NCBI GenBank assembly: GCA_963705155.1
Contig: CAVPJC010000001.1
Span: 1-64,000 of the forward strand
Source: CAVPJC01 sp963705155
GTDB taxonomy: Bacteria > Chloroflexota > Anaerolineae > Anaerolineales > UBA4823
DNA length: 64,000 nt
Direction of reading: 5' to 3'
Positions 17,625 to 27,374 of this stretch are shown piece after piece (position 1 is the stretch's first letter; every line of letters starts with the position of its first letter). The translations under genes were made by a program, and so were the position numbers. The notes beneath the pieces were generated by a model. That model had not been told where the DNA came from, did no database searches, and saw nothing but the letters and a program-made list of their open reading frames with translations.

Positions 17625-19115
17625 ATGAGTTTACAGCGAGTTCAACGTAAGGCCCGCTATCTATTTGCCTTACTGGTTATCGTGACCCTGGTATTTGCCG
17701 TTCAAGGCGGCTTGCCTGCCGCTGCAAAAAATGCAGAGTCTGGCGCGGCTCAAACTACTTTGGATTACAAAGTCCACCTGCCCGTGATGCTGGATAACAG
17801 CCCCTGGTCTTCGCCCTTCGGTTTTGAAGCTCACAGCGCCGTCACCCCCGGCAGCGTCATGCTCACCCGGGCCATTGACATGAACGCCGGCTGGACCCGC
17901 ATGGGCATCCAGATTTCCTGGAGGGTCTTACAGCCGGTAGAAAATGACCCCGCCACGCTGGATTTTGCCACACTATTGGCCGTTTTCAACAGCGAGCTCC
18001 TGGCGTTAAATTCTGCCGGAATTAAACCTGTTGTGACCATCAACAGCTACACCTGCCTGGGCTGGCACCGATCCTGACTGTACCCTGCAGCGCAATCCGG
18101 CCAGATAAATACGCGGCCTTTGCTAACTTTGTGAGCGCAATGGTGAAATTCTACAGCATGTCTCCCTACAATGTGCATGATTGGGAATTGGGGAATGAGC
18201 CCGATGTTGATCCTGCTTTGGTGCCTGTCGGATCAGGCTATGGCTGCTGGGGTGACCTGGATGATCTGAATTACTATGGCGGTCGCGCTTATGGCGAAAT
18301 GCTCAAAGTGGTTGGGCCTGCCATGCGCGCCCAGGATTTCGCCGTGCGTATCTGGATTGGCGGTCTGCTGCTCGATTCGCCTAATTCTACCAATGGCAAG
18401 CCTGAAAACTTCTTGCGCGGCATCCTGGCCGCTGGCGCTGCGCCCCATTTTGACGTGGTGCCGTATCACTGGCATCCATCCTATTATGGTCCGGGAACTG
18501 ACTATGACCTGTTCTTCAACACCTGGTCGGGTGCGTGGGGCGGCGGCACGATAGGCAAGGCGCGTTATTTGCGCCAGCTCATGGCCGAATTTGGCGTCTC
18601 CAAGCCTCTCTATCTCAACGAAACTGGTTTTGGCTGCATTGAGGCCTCCAGTGGGCCATGCGATCCACCCGGGGCAGATTTCTTCAAAATGCAGGCCGAG
18701 CATCTCGTGCGGGCTATGACGCGTTCCTTAAAGTCAGCAAGTGGCTGGCTTCGTCTGGTACACCCTTTCAGGCCCTGGCTGGCGCGATTCTGCTTTGTTG
18801 GACGAAAACCAACTACCCCGGCCCTCCTATTCTGCTTACCAGATAATGTCCCAGCAGCTCCACCATGCCAATTACCTGGGCGTGGTTAATTTTGGCGCTG
18901 GCGTAGAAGCTTACCAGTTCCGCAAGGAAGGCGACCTGGTGCAGGTGGCCTGGACGGTGGCTGATGTACAGGGCTTGACTGCCGCCGTTCCGCAGGCGAA
19001 ATTCATCAATGCCTACCTGCTCGATGGATCTCTGATGCCCGTACCGCCCCTGGTGAGTGGTTTCTATCAGGTGCCGCTTTCATACAGTCCGGTGTACATC
19101 GTGCGGGCGCCCTGA
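17625..19115 (+). pseudogene. Secreted clan-A glycoside hydrolase, two frameshifts
   Basis: A signal peptide (ARYLFALLVIVTLVFAVQGG) is followed by YKVHLPVML and a TIM-barrel-type enzyme. DWELGNEPDVD carries the acid/base glutamate after Asn, and LYLNETGFG carries the probable nucleophile, the clan GH-A pattern (GH5/GH39-like). It would hydrolyse a glycosidic bond outside the cell. The reading frame changes near 18050 and near 18725, giving pieces 17625-18077, about 18080-18730 and about 18730-19115. All three continue the same protein, so indels are likely. An AGGAGAG Shine-Dalgarno site precedes the ATG. The family within the clan is not certain. Confidence 0.7.
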
Positions 19116-19127
19116 TATCCACTGCCC

Positions 19128-20126
19128 ATGTTGCCACGCCGCCTGCCAGCCGCCACACGCTCGATTCTTATGATTGCGCTGGGCGCATGGTGCTGTTTCA
19201 TCGCCGCACCAGGTTTTTTTGCACAGGCAAGCGCCCCAGCTGCTTCCTCATCGCAAATTACTTGCGATCAACCGGGTTGGTTTCCAACCCGGTTCGGCCT
19301 TAAAGACCACTCCGTTTTTTACCACAATGGCTACTACTATCTGATCTCGATCAACGTGCCCGATGACAGCTACTTCGCTTACGGCCGCTCGCCCGATCTG
19401 TGTACCTGGGAAGACCTCGGTCCTGTGCTCACCGGTCGCACGCCGGGTGACTGGGACGAGGCCTCCATCTGGGCGCCTTTTGTTCTGGAAGAGAATGGGG
19501 TTTTTTATCTCTACTACACCGGCGTAACCCGCAATTTCACGCAGAGCATCATGCTGGTTACCTTCACAGATCCTGACGAGCCCGCCTCCTGGAATCGACA
19601 GGGCATGATCTTTCAGCCCAGTCACCCCAACATGATCTGGCAGGAGGATCAATGGGCCAACAACCGCGATGCGGTTGTACTCAAAGCAGGCGAGTTGTAT
19701 TATCTCTACTACACCGGCGAAGACCTGGGTGGCCCCATCATCGGCATGGCTACTTCACCATCGCCGGTTGGTCCCTGGTACGATTGGGGTGCCACACTCC
19801 AACTCCCTGCCTCCAGCGGACATGCCGAGAGCCCCATGGTCTTTATCCATGAGGGCCTGTTCTACCTGCTCTACAATCACATCGTAGATGGTGAACGAGT
19901 GCGCGTGGGGGCCAGTCCGGGCGGCCCCTGGTCGTGTGATTTTGCCATCACTCCCGGTTGGGCGCACGAAGTCTGGTCTGGAGAGGCGGACACGTCTTTC
20001 ACATCCTACCTGACCTCCTACGCGGTTTCGATTGCACCTCTGAAATGGGACAGGTTCTATTACCCTCCCAGGCCGTATATCGGCGACCCGCCCTACCGTC
20101 TGCTTCTCCCCCTGTTACAGAGATAA
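19128..20126 (+). CDS. Secreted GH43/GH32-like five-bladed beta-propeller glycosidase
   Basis: 332 residues with a signal peptide (SILMIALGAWCCFIAAPGFF). Repeated blades follow: LKDHSVFYHNGYYYLI, SIWAPFVLEENGVFYLYYTG, NRDAVVLKAGELYYLYYTGE and AESPMVFIHEGLFYLLYNH. The Asp, Asp/Glu pattern across blades is that of GH43-type arabinanase/xylosidase-like enzymes. It ends with YRLLLPLLQR, a short hydrophobic-LPL tail seen in other secreted proteins of this window. It pairs with the preceding hydrolase, and both sit inside the polysaccharide locus, so a role in trimming or releasing the glycan is likely. Confidence 0.75.
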   Translation: MLPRRLPAATRSILMIALGAWCCFIAAPGFFAQASAPAASSSQITCDQPGWFPTRFGLKDHSVFYHNGYYYLISINVPDDSYFAYGRSPDLCTWEDLGPVLTGRTPGDWDEASIWAPFVLEENGVFYLYYTGVTRNFTQSIMLVTFTDPDEPASWNRQGMIFQPSHPNMIWQEDQWANNRDAVVLKAGELYYLYYTGEDLGGPIIGMATSPSPVGPWYDWGATLQLPASSGHAESPMVFIHEGLFYLLYNHIVDGERVRVGASPGGPWSCDFAITPGWAHEVWSGEADTSFTSYLTSYAVSIAPLKWDRFYYPPRPYIGDPPYRLLLPLLQR

Positions 20127-20129
20127 TCT

Positions 20130-21665
20130 TTGGCCACTCCATCCTCCTCATCCAGTCGCTCTACATGGGCGCCTGCTGTTGCCGCATTTCTGGTAGTGGG
20201 TATCGCCGCCGGCTTGCGCTTATTCCACCTGGGCAGCCAGGGCCTCTTTTTGGATGAAGCCTGGTCCTGGGCCACCACGCTCCTGCCAATCTCCGGCATC
20301 CTGGACCAAATGCAGGTAGATTTTCACCCGCCGGTTTACTTTTCCCTCCTGAAAGCCTGGTTAGCCTTTTTTCCAGCCACGCCGGCTGGTTTACGCGGTT
20401 TGAGTGTCCTCTTATCGCTGGCCAGTGTCCTGGTGCTGGTCGTCATCACCCGGCGGTTGTACGGGGACGCCGCCGCCTGGTTGGCCGGCTGGTGGCTGGC
20501 GTTTTCCTCCTTTGATATCTATTACGCCCAGGAGACGCGCATGTACGCCTTGCTCAGCCTGCTGTTCCTCCTGGCTTATGTCACCCTGTTTGAAGCGCTG
20601 CAAGGCAAACCCGTTCATTGGGCCGCCTGGGCTGTCGCTCTCTTGCTGATGTCCTGGACGCATCTCTACGGCCTGCTCTTCGCCGGTGTTCACCTGGCCT
20701 TTCTGACCTGCCTGTGGCTTTTTAGCCGATTTACCAGGGGCCTGCCTGCACTGCCAAAATTTTCCCTGTTTGCCGCCCTTTCTGCCGGGATCGGTATGCT
20801 TCCAATTGCCTCGAAGTTATTCAGCGTTAAAGACAGCGGCGCTGGCGGGTCCTGGATGCCCTCCGCCGCCGATCTGCTCGGCCTGTACACTCTCACCGGC
20901 AGCGGCGTCGCCTCGGCGCGCGTGCCTTTTCTGGATGGTAGCCACCTGGTCATGCCGGCCTTTGCAGGCTTGCCCCAGTGGGTTTGGGTGCTGCTCAGTA
21001 TCCTTACCTGGGGGTTGTTTGTCTTCCTCGGGCTGCGCCGCGCCTGGCAAGCGGGCGGCCTGGAGCGCTTGCAGGCATTATTGGCCCTGGTTTTCCTGGT
21101 TTTGCCGGTATGTGTTGCTGCTTACGCCGCCCTCACGGCGCGGCCGCAGTGGGCCTTCAAGCCGTTCCTGGGGATGGCTTGTTTAAGTTACCTGTGGGCC
21201 GGGGTAGGACTCTCGACAACCAAACCTCTGGTTCGCGGCGCGGTTGCATCTGGTGTTCTTTTGATCTCGCTGGTGACATTGTTCCCTTATTACTCTGCCT
21301 GGCAGAAAACAGATGCGGACCTGGCTTTTTCCAGCCTGCCCGGGGTGAAGCAGACCGGTGCGATTTTGCTGGAGCACACTTATGATGCTCCACTGGCTTT
21401 CTATTACCGCCCGGCTGAGACCGAAGTGTGGGGGCTGGAACGATCACCTGATGGCTCCCTGGCATTGCTGAGGGTGCAGCCGCCTGGCGTGCAGCCGGGC
21501 GGAACCCGATCTGTCACCTGTGCAGATGCCCGCCTGGGTGAAATCTCCCGCCTGTGGGTTTACGGCGATATCCGCTTTATCAAAGGCCAGGAGCTCCCGG
21601 TCTGTTTGCAAGGCCTGCAGTTCTTTCGTTTCAAGTACCCTAACTGGGTGTCTTTTTCGCCATGA
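20130..21665 (+). CDS. Membrane glycosyltransferase, GT39/PMT-2-like
   Basis: 511 residues starting at TTG, four bases after the preceding stop. There are about ten membrane segments, with the first loop FHLGSQGLFLDEAWSWATTL carrying the acidic DE pair of GT-C enzymes. Later loops have DFHPPVYFSLLKAW and YYAQETRMYALLSL, typical of this family. It would transfer a sugar from a polyprenyl phosphate outside the cytoplasmic membrane. ATGA overlap with the next membrane protein indicates co-translation. Confidence 0.8.
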   Translation: MATPSSSSSRSTWAPAVAAFLVVGIAAGLRLFHLGSQGLFLDEAWSWATTLLPISGILDQMQVDFHPPVYFSLLKAWLAFFPATPAGLRGLSVLLSLASVLVLVVITRRLYGDAAAWLAGWWLAFSSFDIYYAQETRMYALLSLLFLLAYVTLFEALQGKPVHWAAWAVALLLMSWTHLYGLLFAGVHLAFLTCLWLFSRFTRGLPALPKFSLFAALSAGIGMLPIASKLFSVKDSGAGGSWMPSAADLLGLYTLTGSGVASARVPFLDGSHLVMPAFAGLPQWVWVLLSILTWGLFVFLGLRRAWQAGGLERLQALLALVFLVLPVCVAAYAALTARPQWAFKPFLGMACLSYLWAGVGLSTTKPLVRGAVASGVLLISLVTLFPYYSAWQKTDADLAFSSLPGVKQTGAILLEHTYDAPLAFYYRPAETEVWGLERSPDGSLALLRVQPPGVQPGGTRSVTCADARLGEISRLWVYGDIRFIKGQELPVCLQGLQFFRFKYPNWVSFSP

Positions 21666-23101
21666 TCAACAGGCTGACCCACCGCCTCGCCCGTTACCCA
21701 TACGTCCTGGGTCTCATCTACATATTTGTCATTGGCGGGCTGTGCTACACGAGCCTCTCGCACTATGCTTATGACGATCCCTTCATCACCTATCGTTATG
21801 CGCGTAACCTGCGGGATGGATTGGGATATGTATATAATCCCGGTGAGCGGATCCAGAGCACCACCACGCCTCTGTTTACCCTGCTGCTGGCCCTGGCAGG
21901 CAGTGTGTGGCCCGATCTGCCGCGTCTGGCAATTCTGATTGGTGCGATCAGCCTGGCTGCCGGTGGCCTGCTCCTGTGGGACATTGCCCGCAGCTGGAAA
22001 ACGCCGCTCGCCGGATGGGCCAGTTTATTCCTTTATCCCACCTTCAGCCTGCTGCTTTTCACCCTGGGCTCTGAAACACCCCTGTATCTGGCATTGTGCC
22101 TGGCGGCAATCGCATTTTATCTTCGCCGGCGCTACCATCTGGCTGCCGCTCTTTCTGCCCTGGCAGCCCTGACCCGGCCGGATGGCATCTTGCTGGCAGC
22201 CGTCCTGGCTGCCGATTACATATTCCTGGTGCGCAAGCCCATCCCCTGGCGTGCGGCCCTGGTTTACCTGGGCCTGACCCTGCCCTGGCTGATTTTTGCC
22301 TGGATCTACTTTGGCTCGCCTTTGCCGGTCACCCTGGCTGCCAAACAGCATCAGGGCGCCCTGGCGATCAGCCAGCCCTTTGCCTCCGGTTTGCTCATGA
22401 TCCTGCGCACCTACACAAACCAGTGGTACCATGGTATCCAGTTGGCTCTCTTCCTGCTGGGAGCAGCCGCCTGGGTCCGCCGCCCAGGGCGCTGGGGGCT
22501 GCTGGTGATCTGGTCAGCCGCCTACTTTGCCGCTTATTCACTCCTGGGCGTGACGCGCTATTTTTGGTATTACGCGCCTCTTGTGCCCGCGATGGTGGCT
22601 GTAACTGGTCTGGGCGTTCATGCGATATGCAAATACCTGGCCTTGCGTTCACGCCTGGCTCAACCTGTGATCGTCGTATTGCTCTTGACCGTGTCGCTGG
22701 CGCAGGCCAACACGCTGTGGGGGCTGCGCGGTTTCAAAGATACACGGGCGGCTGTTTACACCGCCATCGGCGCCTGGCTGCAAGCCAATACCCCGGCTGA
22801 GGCCAGCGTGGCATCGCTGGAGGTAGGCATTATTGGATACTACGCGCAACGCACCATGATCGATTTTGCCGGATTGCTGCATCCAGATGTAGCCTCCCGC
22901 CTCACCCCCGGAGGCACCTACGATATTGCCGCCCAATACGCTGTCGAACACTACCAGCCAGATTATCTCGTAATTCGAAAAGGCGACTTTGATGACCTGC
23001 GGCGCTCAATCGGCAAGAACGATGCATGTCACGTCGTCGAGCACTTCGCGGCAGAACAATACGATATTGCTGGTAACTTCAATATCTACGCCTGTCCATA
23101 A
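21662..23101 (+). CDS. Membrane glycosyltransferase-like protein (GT-C fold)
   Basis: 479 residues with about ten hydrophobic segments. The first loop YAYDDPFITYRYARNLRDGL, with adjacent aspartates, and the following NPGERIQSTTTPLFTLLL are typical of bacterial mannosyltransferase-like GT-C proteins. The C-terminal soluble part (from about residue 370) contains VASLEVGIIGYYAQRTMIDF. It is the second of two coupled GT-C genes. Sugar and acceptor are unknown. Confidence 0.75.
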   Translation: MINRLTHRLARYPYVLGLIYIFVIGGLCYTSLSHYAYDDPFITYRYARNLRDGLGYVYNPGERIQSTTTPLFTLLLALAGSVWPDLPRLAILIGAISLAAGGLLLWDIARSWKTPLAGWASLFLYPTFSLLLFTLGSETPLYLALCLAAIAFYLRRRYHLAAALSALAALTRPDGILLAAVLAADYIFLVRKPIPWRAALVYLGLTLPWLIFAWIYFGSPLPVTLAAKQHQGALAISQPFASGLLMILRTYTNQWYHGIQLALFLLGAAAWVRRPGRWGLLVIWSAAYFAAYSLLGVTRYFWYYAPLVPAMVAVTGLGVHAICKYLALRSRLAQPVIVVLLLTVSLAQANTLWGLRGFKDTRAAVYTAIGAWLQANTPAEASVASLEVGIIGYYAQRTMIDFAGLLHPDVASRLTPGGTYDIAAQYAVEHYQPDYLVIRKGDFDDLRRSIGKNDACHVVEHFAAEQYDIAGNFNIYACP

Positions 23102-23142
23102 TGGATTAAAATGGGGCAGGTTTTGATGAGATCTGATTTGAT

Positions 23143-23691
23143 ATGAAGTTTATCCCCACTTCCATCCCCGAGCTGATTTTGATCGAGCCGCGTCTCTTCG
23201 GTGATGAGCGCGGTTTCTTCAAAGAGACTTACCGCGCCGACCTTTATGAGGCCGCCGGAATTCACGCTCACTTTGTGCAAGATAATCATTCTGGCTCACG
23301 GCGCGGCACCCTGCGCGGCTTGCACTACCAGATTCGCCAGCCGCAGGGCAAACTGCTGCGGGTGGTTGCCGGTGAAATCTTCGATGTCGCCGTGGATATA
23401 CGCCGTGGCTCACCCACCTTTGGGCGCTGGGAAGGGGTCGTGCTCTCGGCTCAAAACCATTTGCAGTTATGGGTACCGCCAGGCTTTGCACATGGCTTTT
23501 ACGTGGTCAGCGAGTGGGCTGAGCTGGTGTACAAAGCCAGCGATTATTACGCCCCCCAGTGGGAGCGCACCCTGCTGTGGAACGACCCCCGGGTGGGCGT
23601 TCGCTGGCCTCTGCTGGACGGGCAGCCGCCGGTGATTTCACCCAAAGACGCCCAGGGCTTGCCGCTGGACCAGATTGAGCTTTTCGATTAG
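23143..23691 (+). CDS. rfbC: dTDP-4-dehydrorhamnose 3,5-epimerase
   Basis: 182 residues, the family's usual length. Landmarks are LFGDERGFFKETYR, NHSGSRRGTLRGLHYQ with the catalytic histidine, GKLLRVVAGEIFDVAVDIR, and WVPPGFAHGFYV with the active-site tyrosine. It epimerises C3 and C5 of dTDP-4-keto-6-deoxyglucose on the way to dTDP-L-rhamnose. It heads a complete rfbC-rfbB-rfbA-rfbD set. Confidence 0.95.
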   Translation: MKFIPTSIPELILIEPRLFGDERGFFKETYRADLYEAAGIHAHFVQDNHSGSRRGTLRGLHYQIRQPQGKLLRVVAGEIFDVAVDIRRGSPTFGRWEGVVLSAQNHLQLWVPPGFAHGFYVVSEWAELVYKASDYYAPQWERTLLWNDPRVGVRWPLLDGQPPVISPKDAQGLPLDQIELFD

Positions 23692-23702
23692 AGGGAGATC
23701 GA

Positions 23703-24783
23703 ATGCAAAATATACTTGTCACCGGCGGGGCCGGATTCATCGGCTCGAATTTTGTGCGCTTTCTCCTCCAGACCGAGCCGCAGGTGCATGTCGTCAATCT
23801 GGATATCCTCACCTATGCCGGCAGCCAGGAGAACCTCAAAGACCTGCCGGATGCTTCTCGCCACATCTTTGTTCAGGGAGATATCTGCAACCGCACTCTG
23901 GTGGACGATCTGCTGCGCCGCTATCAGATTGATGCTATCGCTCACTTTGCTGCCGAAACCCATGTAGACCGTTCCATTCTGGATCCCGGGCCGTTTGTCC
24001 ACACCAATATCATGGGCACATTCACCCTGCTGGAGGCAGTCCGCCAGTTCTGGCTGGTTGAGAAAGCCTTCCCGGTGGAACGGGTTCGCTTTCACCATGT
24101 TTCCACCGACGAGGTCTATGGCACCCTCTCCCCCGATGATCCTGCCTGGACCGAGTTCGACCCCTTACGATCCCAGTTCGCCCTATTCGGCATCAAAAGC
24201 ATCCAGCGACCACCTGGTGCGCGCTTACCACCGCACCTACGGCCTACCGGTCAGCATTACCAACTGCACCAACAATTACGGCCCGCGCCAGTTTCCGGAA
24301 AAGCTCATCCCGTTGATGATTTCCAACGCTCTCGAAGGTCGCCCGCTTCCGGTATACGGCGATGGTGGTCAGGTCCGCGATTGGCTGTATGTAGAAGACC
24401 ACTGCGAGGCCATCTGGGCTGTCATCCAGCGCGGCAAGCCAGGCGAAACCTATAACATCGGCGCTGGCAACCAGCCCACCAATATCACGGTGGTGCGCAC
24501 GCTGTGCGAGATCATGGATGAGTGCCGCCCGGCCTCACCTCATACCCCCCATGAAACGCTTATCCGTTATGTCGCCGACCGCCCCGGACACGACCGCCGC
24601 TATGCCATGGATATCACCAAAATCCGACAGGAGCTGGGCTGGCAGCCACGCCAGTCGCTTTCCAGCGGGTTGTTAAACACCGTCAATTGGTATTTGCAGC
24701 ACCCCGAGTGGATCGAGGCTGTCCGCCAACAGCAGGAGTATCAGACCTGGCTGCAGCGCAATTATGAGAAGCGAGGAGGCTGA
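23703..24783 (+). pseudogene. rfbB: dTDP-glucose 4,6-dehydratase, one frameshift
   Basis: NAD-binding ILVTGGAGFIGSNFVRFLL at the N-terminus, [21 protein letters not shown] (catalytic Thr-Asp-Glu), then in a shifted frame [18 protein letters not shown] with the Tyr-x3-Lys pair and [16 protein letters not shown]. The shift lies near 24165, just before the YxxxK motif; otherwise the enzyme is complete at about 359 residues. It converts dTDP-glucose to dTDP-4-keto-6-deoxyglucose. A single-base indel in the sequence is more likely than a dead gene, because the rest of the pathway is intact. Confidence 0.9.
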
Positions 24784-24786
24784 CCG

Positions 24787-25671
24787 ATGAAAGGAATCAT
24801 CCTGGCTGGCGGCCGCGGCACCCGCCTTTACCCGCTCACCATCGGGTTGAGCAAGCAGATCCTGCCGGTATATGATAAACCCATGATTTATTACCCGCTC
24901 TCCATGCTGATGCTGGCAGGCATTCGCGAGATCCTGGTCATCAGCACACCGGAGGCGCTGCCAACCTTTAAAGCCCTCCTTCAGGATGGCGCTCAATGGG
25001 GCCTGAGCTTCACCTATGCCGAGCAGGCTGTTCCGCGCGGCCTGGCGGATGCTTTTCTGGTGCGTCCCGAGTTTATTGCCGGAGAGCCCGTCTGCCTGAT
25101 CCTGGGTGATAACATCTTTTTCGGGCATGGGCTGCCTGAAAAGCTGCAATCTGCGGCGCAGCTCACCAACGGCGCCCTGATCTTCGCCTACCCTGTGCGT
25201 GATCCGGAGCGTTACGGTGTGGTGGAGTTCGACGAGAATGGAAAGGCTCTCAGCATCGAAGAAAAGCCGCTCAAGCCGCGCTCGCAATTTGCAGTGCCCG
25301 GCCTGTACTTTTATGACAGTCAGGTTGTTCAGCTTGCCAGCGAGCTGGAGCCATCCCCTCGCGGCGAAATTGAAATTACCGACTTGAACCGGGTCTACCT
25401 GGCCCGGGGAGAGCTGCGCGTTGAGCAGATCGGCCGTGGCGTGGCCTGGCTGGATGCCGGAACCCACGAATCACTGCTCCAGGCCGCCAACTTCGTCCAG
25501 GCCGTTGAAGAACGCCAGGGCATGATGATATCCTGCCCGGAAGAGATCGCCTACCGCATGGGGTACATCGATATCGATGCCCTTCGACGCCAGGCGCGCA
25601 CCATGGACAGCAATGAATACGGCAAGTACCTGCTGCGCATGGCCGATGAGAACTGGCCGTTTTCGAGTTGA
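24787..25671 (+). CDS. rfbA: Glucose-1-phosphate thymidylyltransferase
   Basis: 294 residues. [20 protein letters not shown] is the nucleotide-binding signature, followed by [31 protein letters not shown] and [13 protein letters not shown]. It makes dTDP-glucose from dTTP and glucose 1-phosphate, the first step to dTDP-rhamnose. AGGAGG lies a few bases upstream of the ATG, at the end of rfbB. Its stop overlaps the start of rfbD. Confidence 0.95.
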   Translation: MKGIILAGGRGTRLYPLTIGLSKQILPVYDKPMIYYPLSMLMLAGIREILVISTPEALPTFKALLQDGAQWGLSFTYAEQAVPRGLADAFLVRPEFIAGEPVCLILGDNIFFGHGLPEKLQSAAQLTNGALIFAYPVRDPERYGVVEFDENGKALSIEEKPLKPRSQFAVPGLYFYDSQVVQLASELEPSPRGEIEITDLNRVYLARGELRVEQIGRGVAWLDAGTHESLLQAANFVQAVEERQGMMISCPEEIAYRMGYIDIDALRRQARTMDSNEYGKYLLRMADENWPFSS

Positions 25672-26562
25672 ACCTGATGCGTATTCTTTTGTTGGGTAAA
25701 TTCGGTCAACTGGGTTGGGAGCTGCACCGGGCGCTGGCGCCGCTGGGCGATGTGCTGGCGCTCGATTACCCCGAGATTAACCTCGCCTCTGAGGAGAGCG
25801 CCCGCCAGATTGTGCGCACTGCCCGCCCTCAGGTTATCTTCAATGCCACAGCCTACACTGCCGTCGACCGCGCCGAAAATGAAGCCGAATTGGCCTTCGC
25901 CATCAACGCCCGCGCCCCCGGCTGGCTGGCGCAAGAAGCCCGGGATGCCCGCGCCGCCCTGATCCATTACTCCACTGATTATGTTTTTGACGGCTCAAAA
26001 GGCAGCGATTACCTGGAGACGGATATCCCCAACCCGCTGGGAGCTTACGGGCGCAGCAAGCTGGAAGGCGAGCAGGCCGTTCAATCGCAGGGCGGCGCCT
26101 ACCTGATTTTGCGCACGAGCTGGGTTTACAGCTTGCGCCGCGACAGCTTTGTGACCAAGGTGCTGCAGTGGGTCTCGCCAGCAGCCGGAATTGCGCCTGG
26201 TAACCGACCAGGTGGGCAATCCCACCTGGTGCCGCCTGCTGGCCCAGGTCTCTGCCTTGCTGCTGGCCCGGGCCGGCGCAGACCCGTATGGTGGGCTGGC
26301 TGAACGCAGCGGTCTTTACCACCTGGCGGGCAGCGGCCGCGCCAGCCGCCTGGAGTGGGCGCAGGCTATCCTGGAATCTGATCCACACCGCGACGAGCAG
26401 GTGACCACCCGTCTCCAGTCCGCCCTGACCGCCGATTTCCCATCTCCCGCCCGGCGTCCGCTGCATTCTGCCCTTAACTGCGATCTTTTTACGAAAACAT
26501 TCGGCCTGCAGCTCCCCCCCTGGCAGGCTGCCCTCAAACTGGCAATGGAGAGCCCGGCATGA
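25668..26562 (+). pseudogene. rfbD: dTDP-4-dehydrorhamnose reductase, one frameshift
   Basis: RILLLGKFGQLGWELHRAL is the N-terminal Rossmann loop, and IHYSTDYVFDGSKGSDY and YGRSKLEGEQAV carry the SDR-type catalytic residues. The frame changes near 26180, and the second half (LVTDQVGNPTWCRLLAQVSA) continues normally to LKLAMESPA. It reduces the 4-keto intermediate to dTDP-L-rhamnose. Start is TTG 25668 or ATG 25677; the latter matches other RfbD proteins better. It ends in an ATGA overlap with the ABC permease. Confidence 0.9.
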
Positions 26563-27374
26563 TCTACGACAGCGCCCGCCGTGGGCACCCTGCCCTGGAT
26601 GAGCTGCGCCAGGCGTTTAACTACCGCAATCTCATTTTCCAGTTGGTGCGCCGCGACGTGCTTACCCGCTACAAACGCTCCATCCTGGGCATCGGCTGGA
26701 CGCTGCTCAACCCACTGGGGATGACGCTGGTGCTCACCCTGGCGTTTTCACACATCTTTCGTTTTGGCGATCTCAAGAGCTACCCCGCCTATGTTCTCAG
26801 CGGCCTGCTGGCCTGGACTTTCTTCTCACAAACCACCACCGCCGCCATGGTCAACCTGGTGTGGGGCGGCGGGCTGCTCAACCGGATTTATATTCCGCGC
26901 GCCAGCTTTGCCCTGGCAGCCGTGGGCACCGGGCTGATCAACATCATTCTGGCCACCATTCCCCTGCTGCTGGTGATGTTCTTCACCGGTGTGCCGCTGG
27001 GGATATCGCTGGTTTACCTGCCTGTGCCGCTGCTGGTGCTGGGCTGTTTTTCGCTGGGGATTGGCCTGCTTATCTCGACCCTGGCGGTCTATTTCCCGGA
27101 TGTGGCCGAGATGTACCAGATCGCCCTGACCGCCTGGATGTACCTCACCCCCATCATCTACCCGGAAGAGGTACTCCCGGCGACCTACCGCTTTTGGATC
27201 ACGCGGGTCAATCCCATGTATTACCTGGTAAAGCTCTACCGCATCCCGGTCTATGAAGGCCGTTTCCCCACCCTAATCGAGCTGCTGCCGGCGCTTGGCA
27301 TCGCTTTGCTGTCGCTGGTGTTTGGTTGGTGGATTTTTTCGCGAAAATCTGATGAATTTTCCTATCGTATCTGA
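26559..27374 (+). CDS. wzm: ABC-2 type polysaccharide exporter permease (Wzm-like)
   Basis: 271 residues with six membrane segments. The N-terminal amphipathic RDVLTRYKRSILGIGWTLLN is the signature of ABC-2 O-antigen and teichoic-acid permeases. It forms the channel that moves undecaprenyl-linked polysaccharide across the membrane. It is coupled to rfbD upstream (ATGA) and overlaps the ATPase gene downstream by 23 bases. Confidence 0.9.
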   Translation: MIYDSARRGHPALDELRQAFNYRNLIFQLVRRDVLTRYKRSILGIGWTLLNPLGMTLVLTLAFSHIFRFGDLKSYPAYVLSGLLAWTFFSQTTTAAMVNLVWGGGLLNRIYIPRASFALAAVGTGLINIILATIPLLLVMFFTGVPLGISLVYLPVPLLVLGCFSLGIGLLISTLAVYFPDVAEMYQIALTAWMYLTPIIYPEEVLPATYRFWITRVNPMYYLVKLYRIPVYEGRFPTLIELLPALGIALLSLVFGWWIFSRKSDEFSYRI

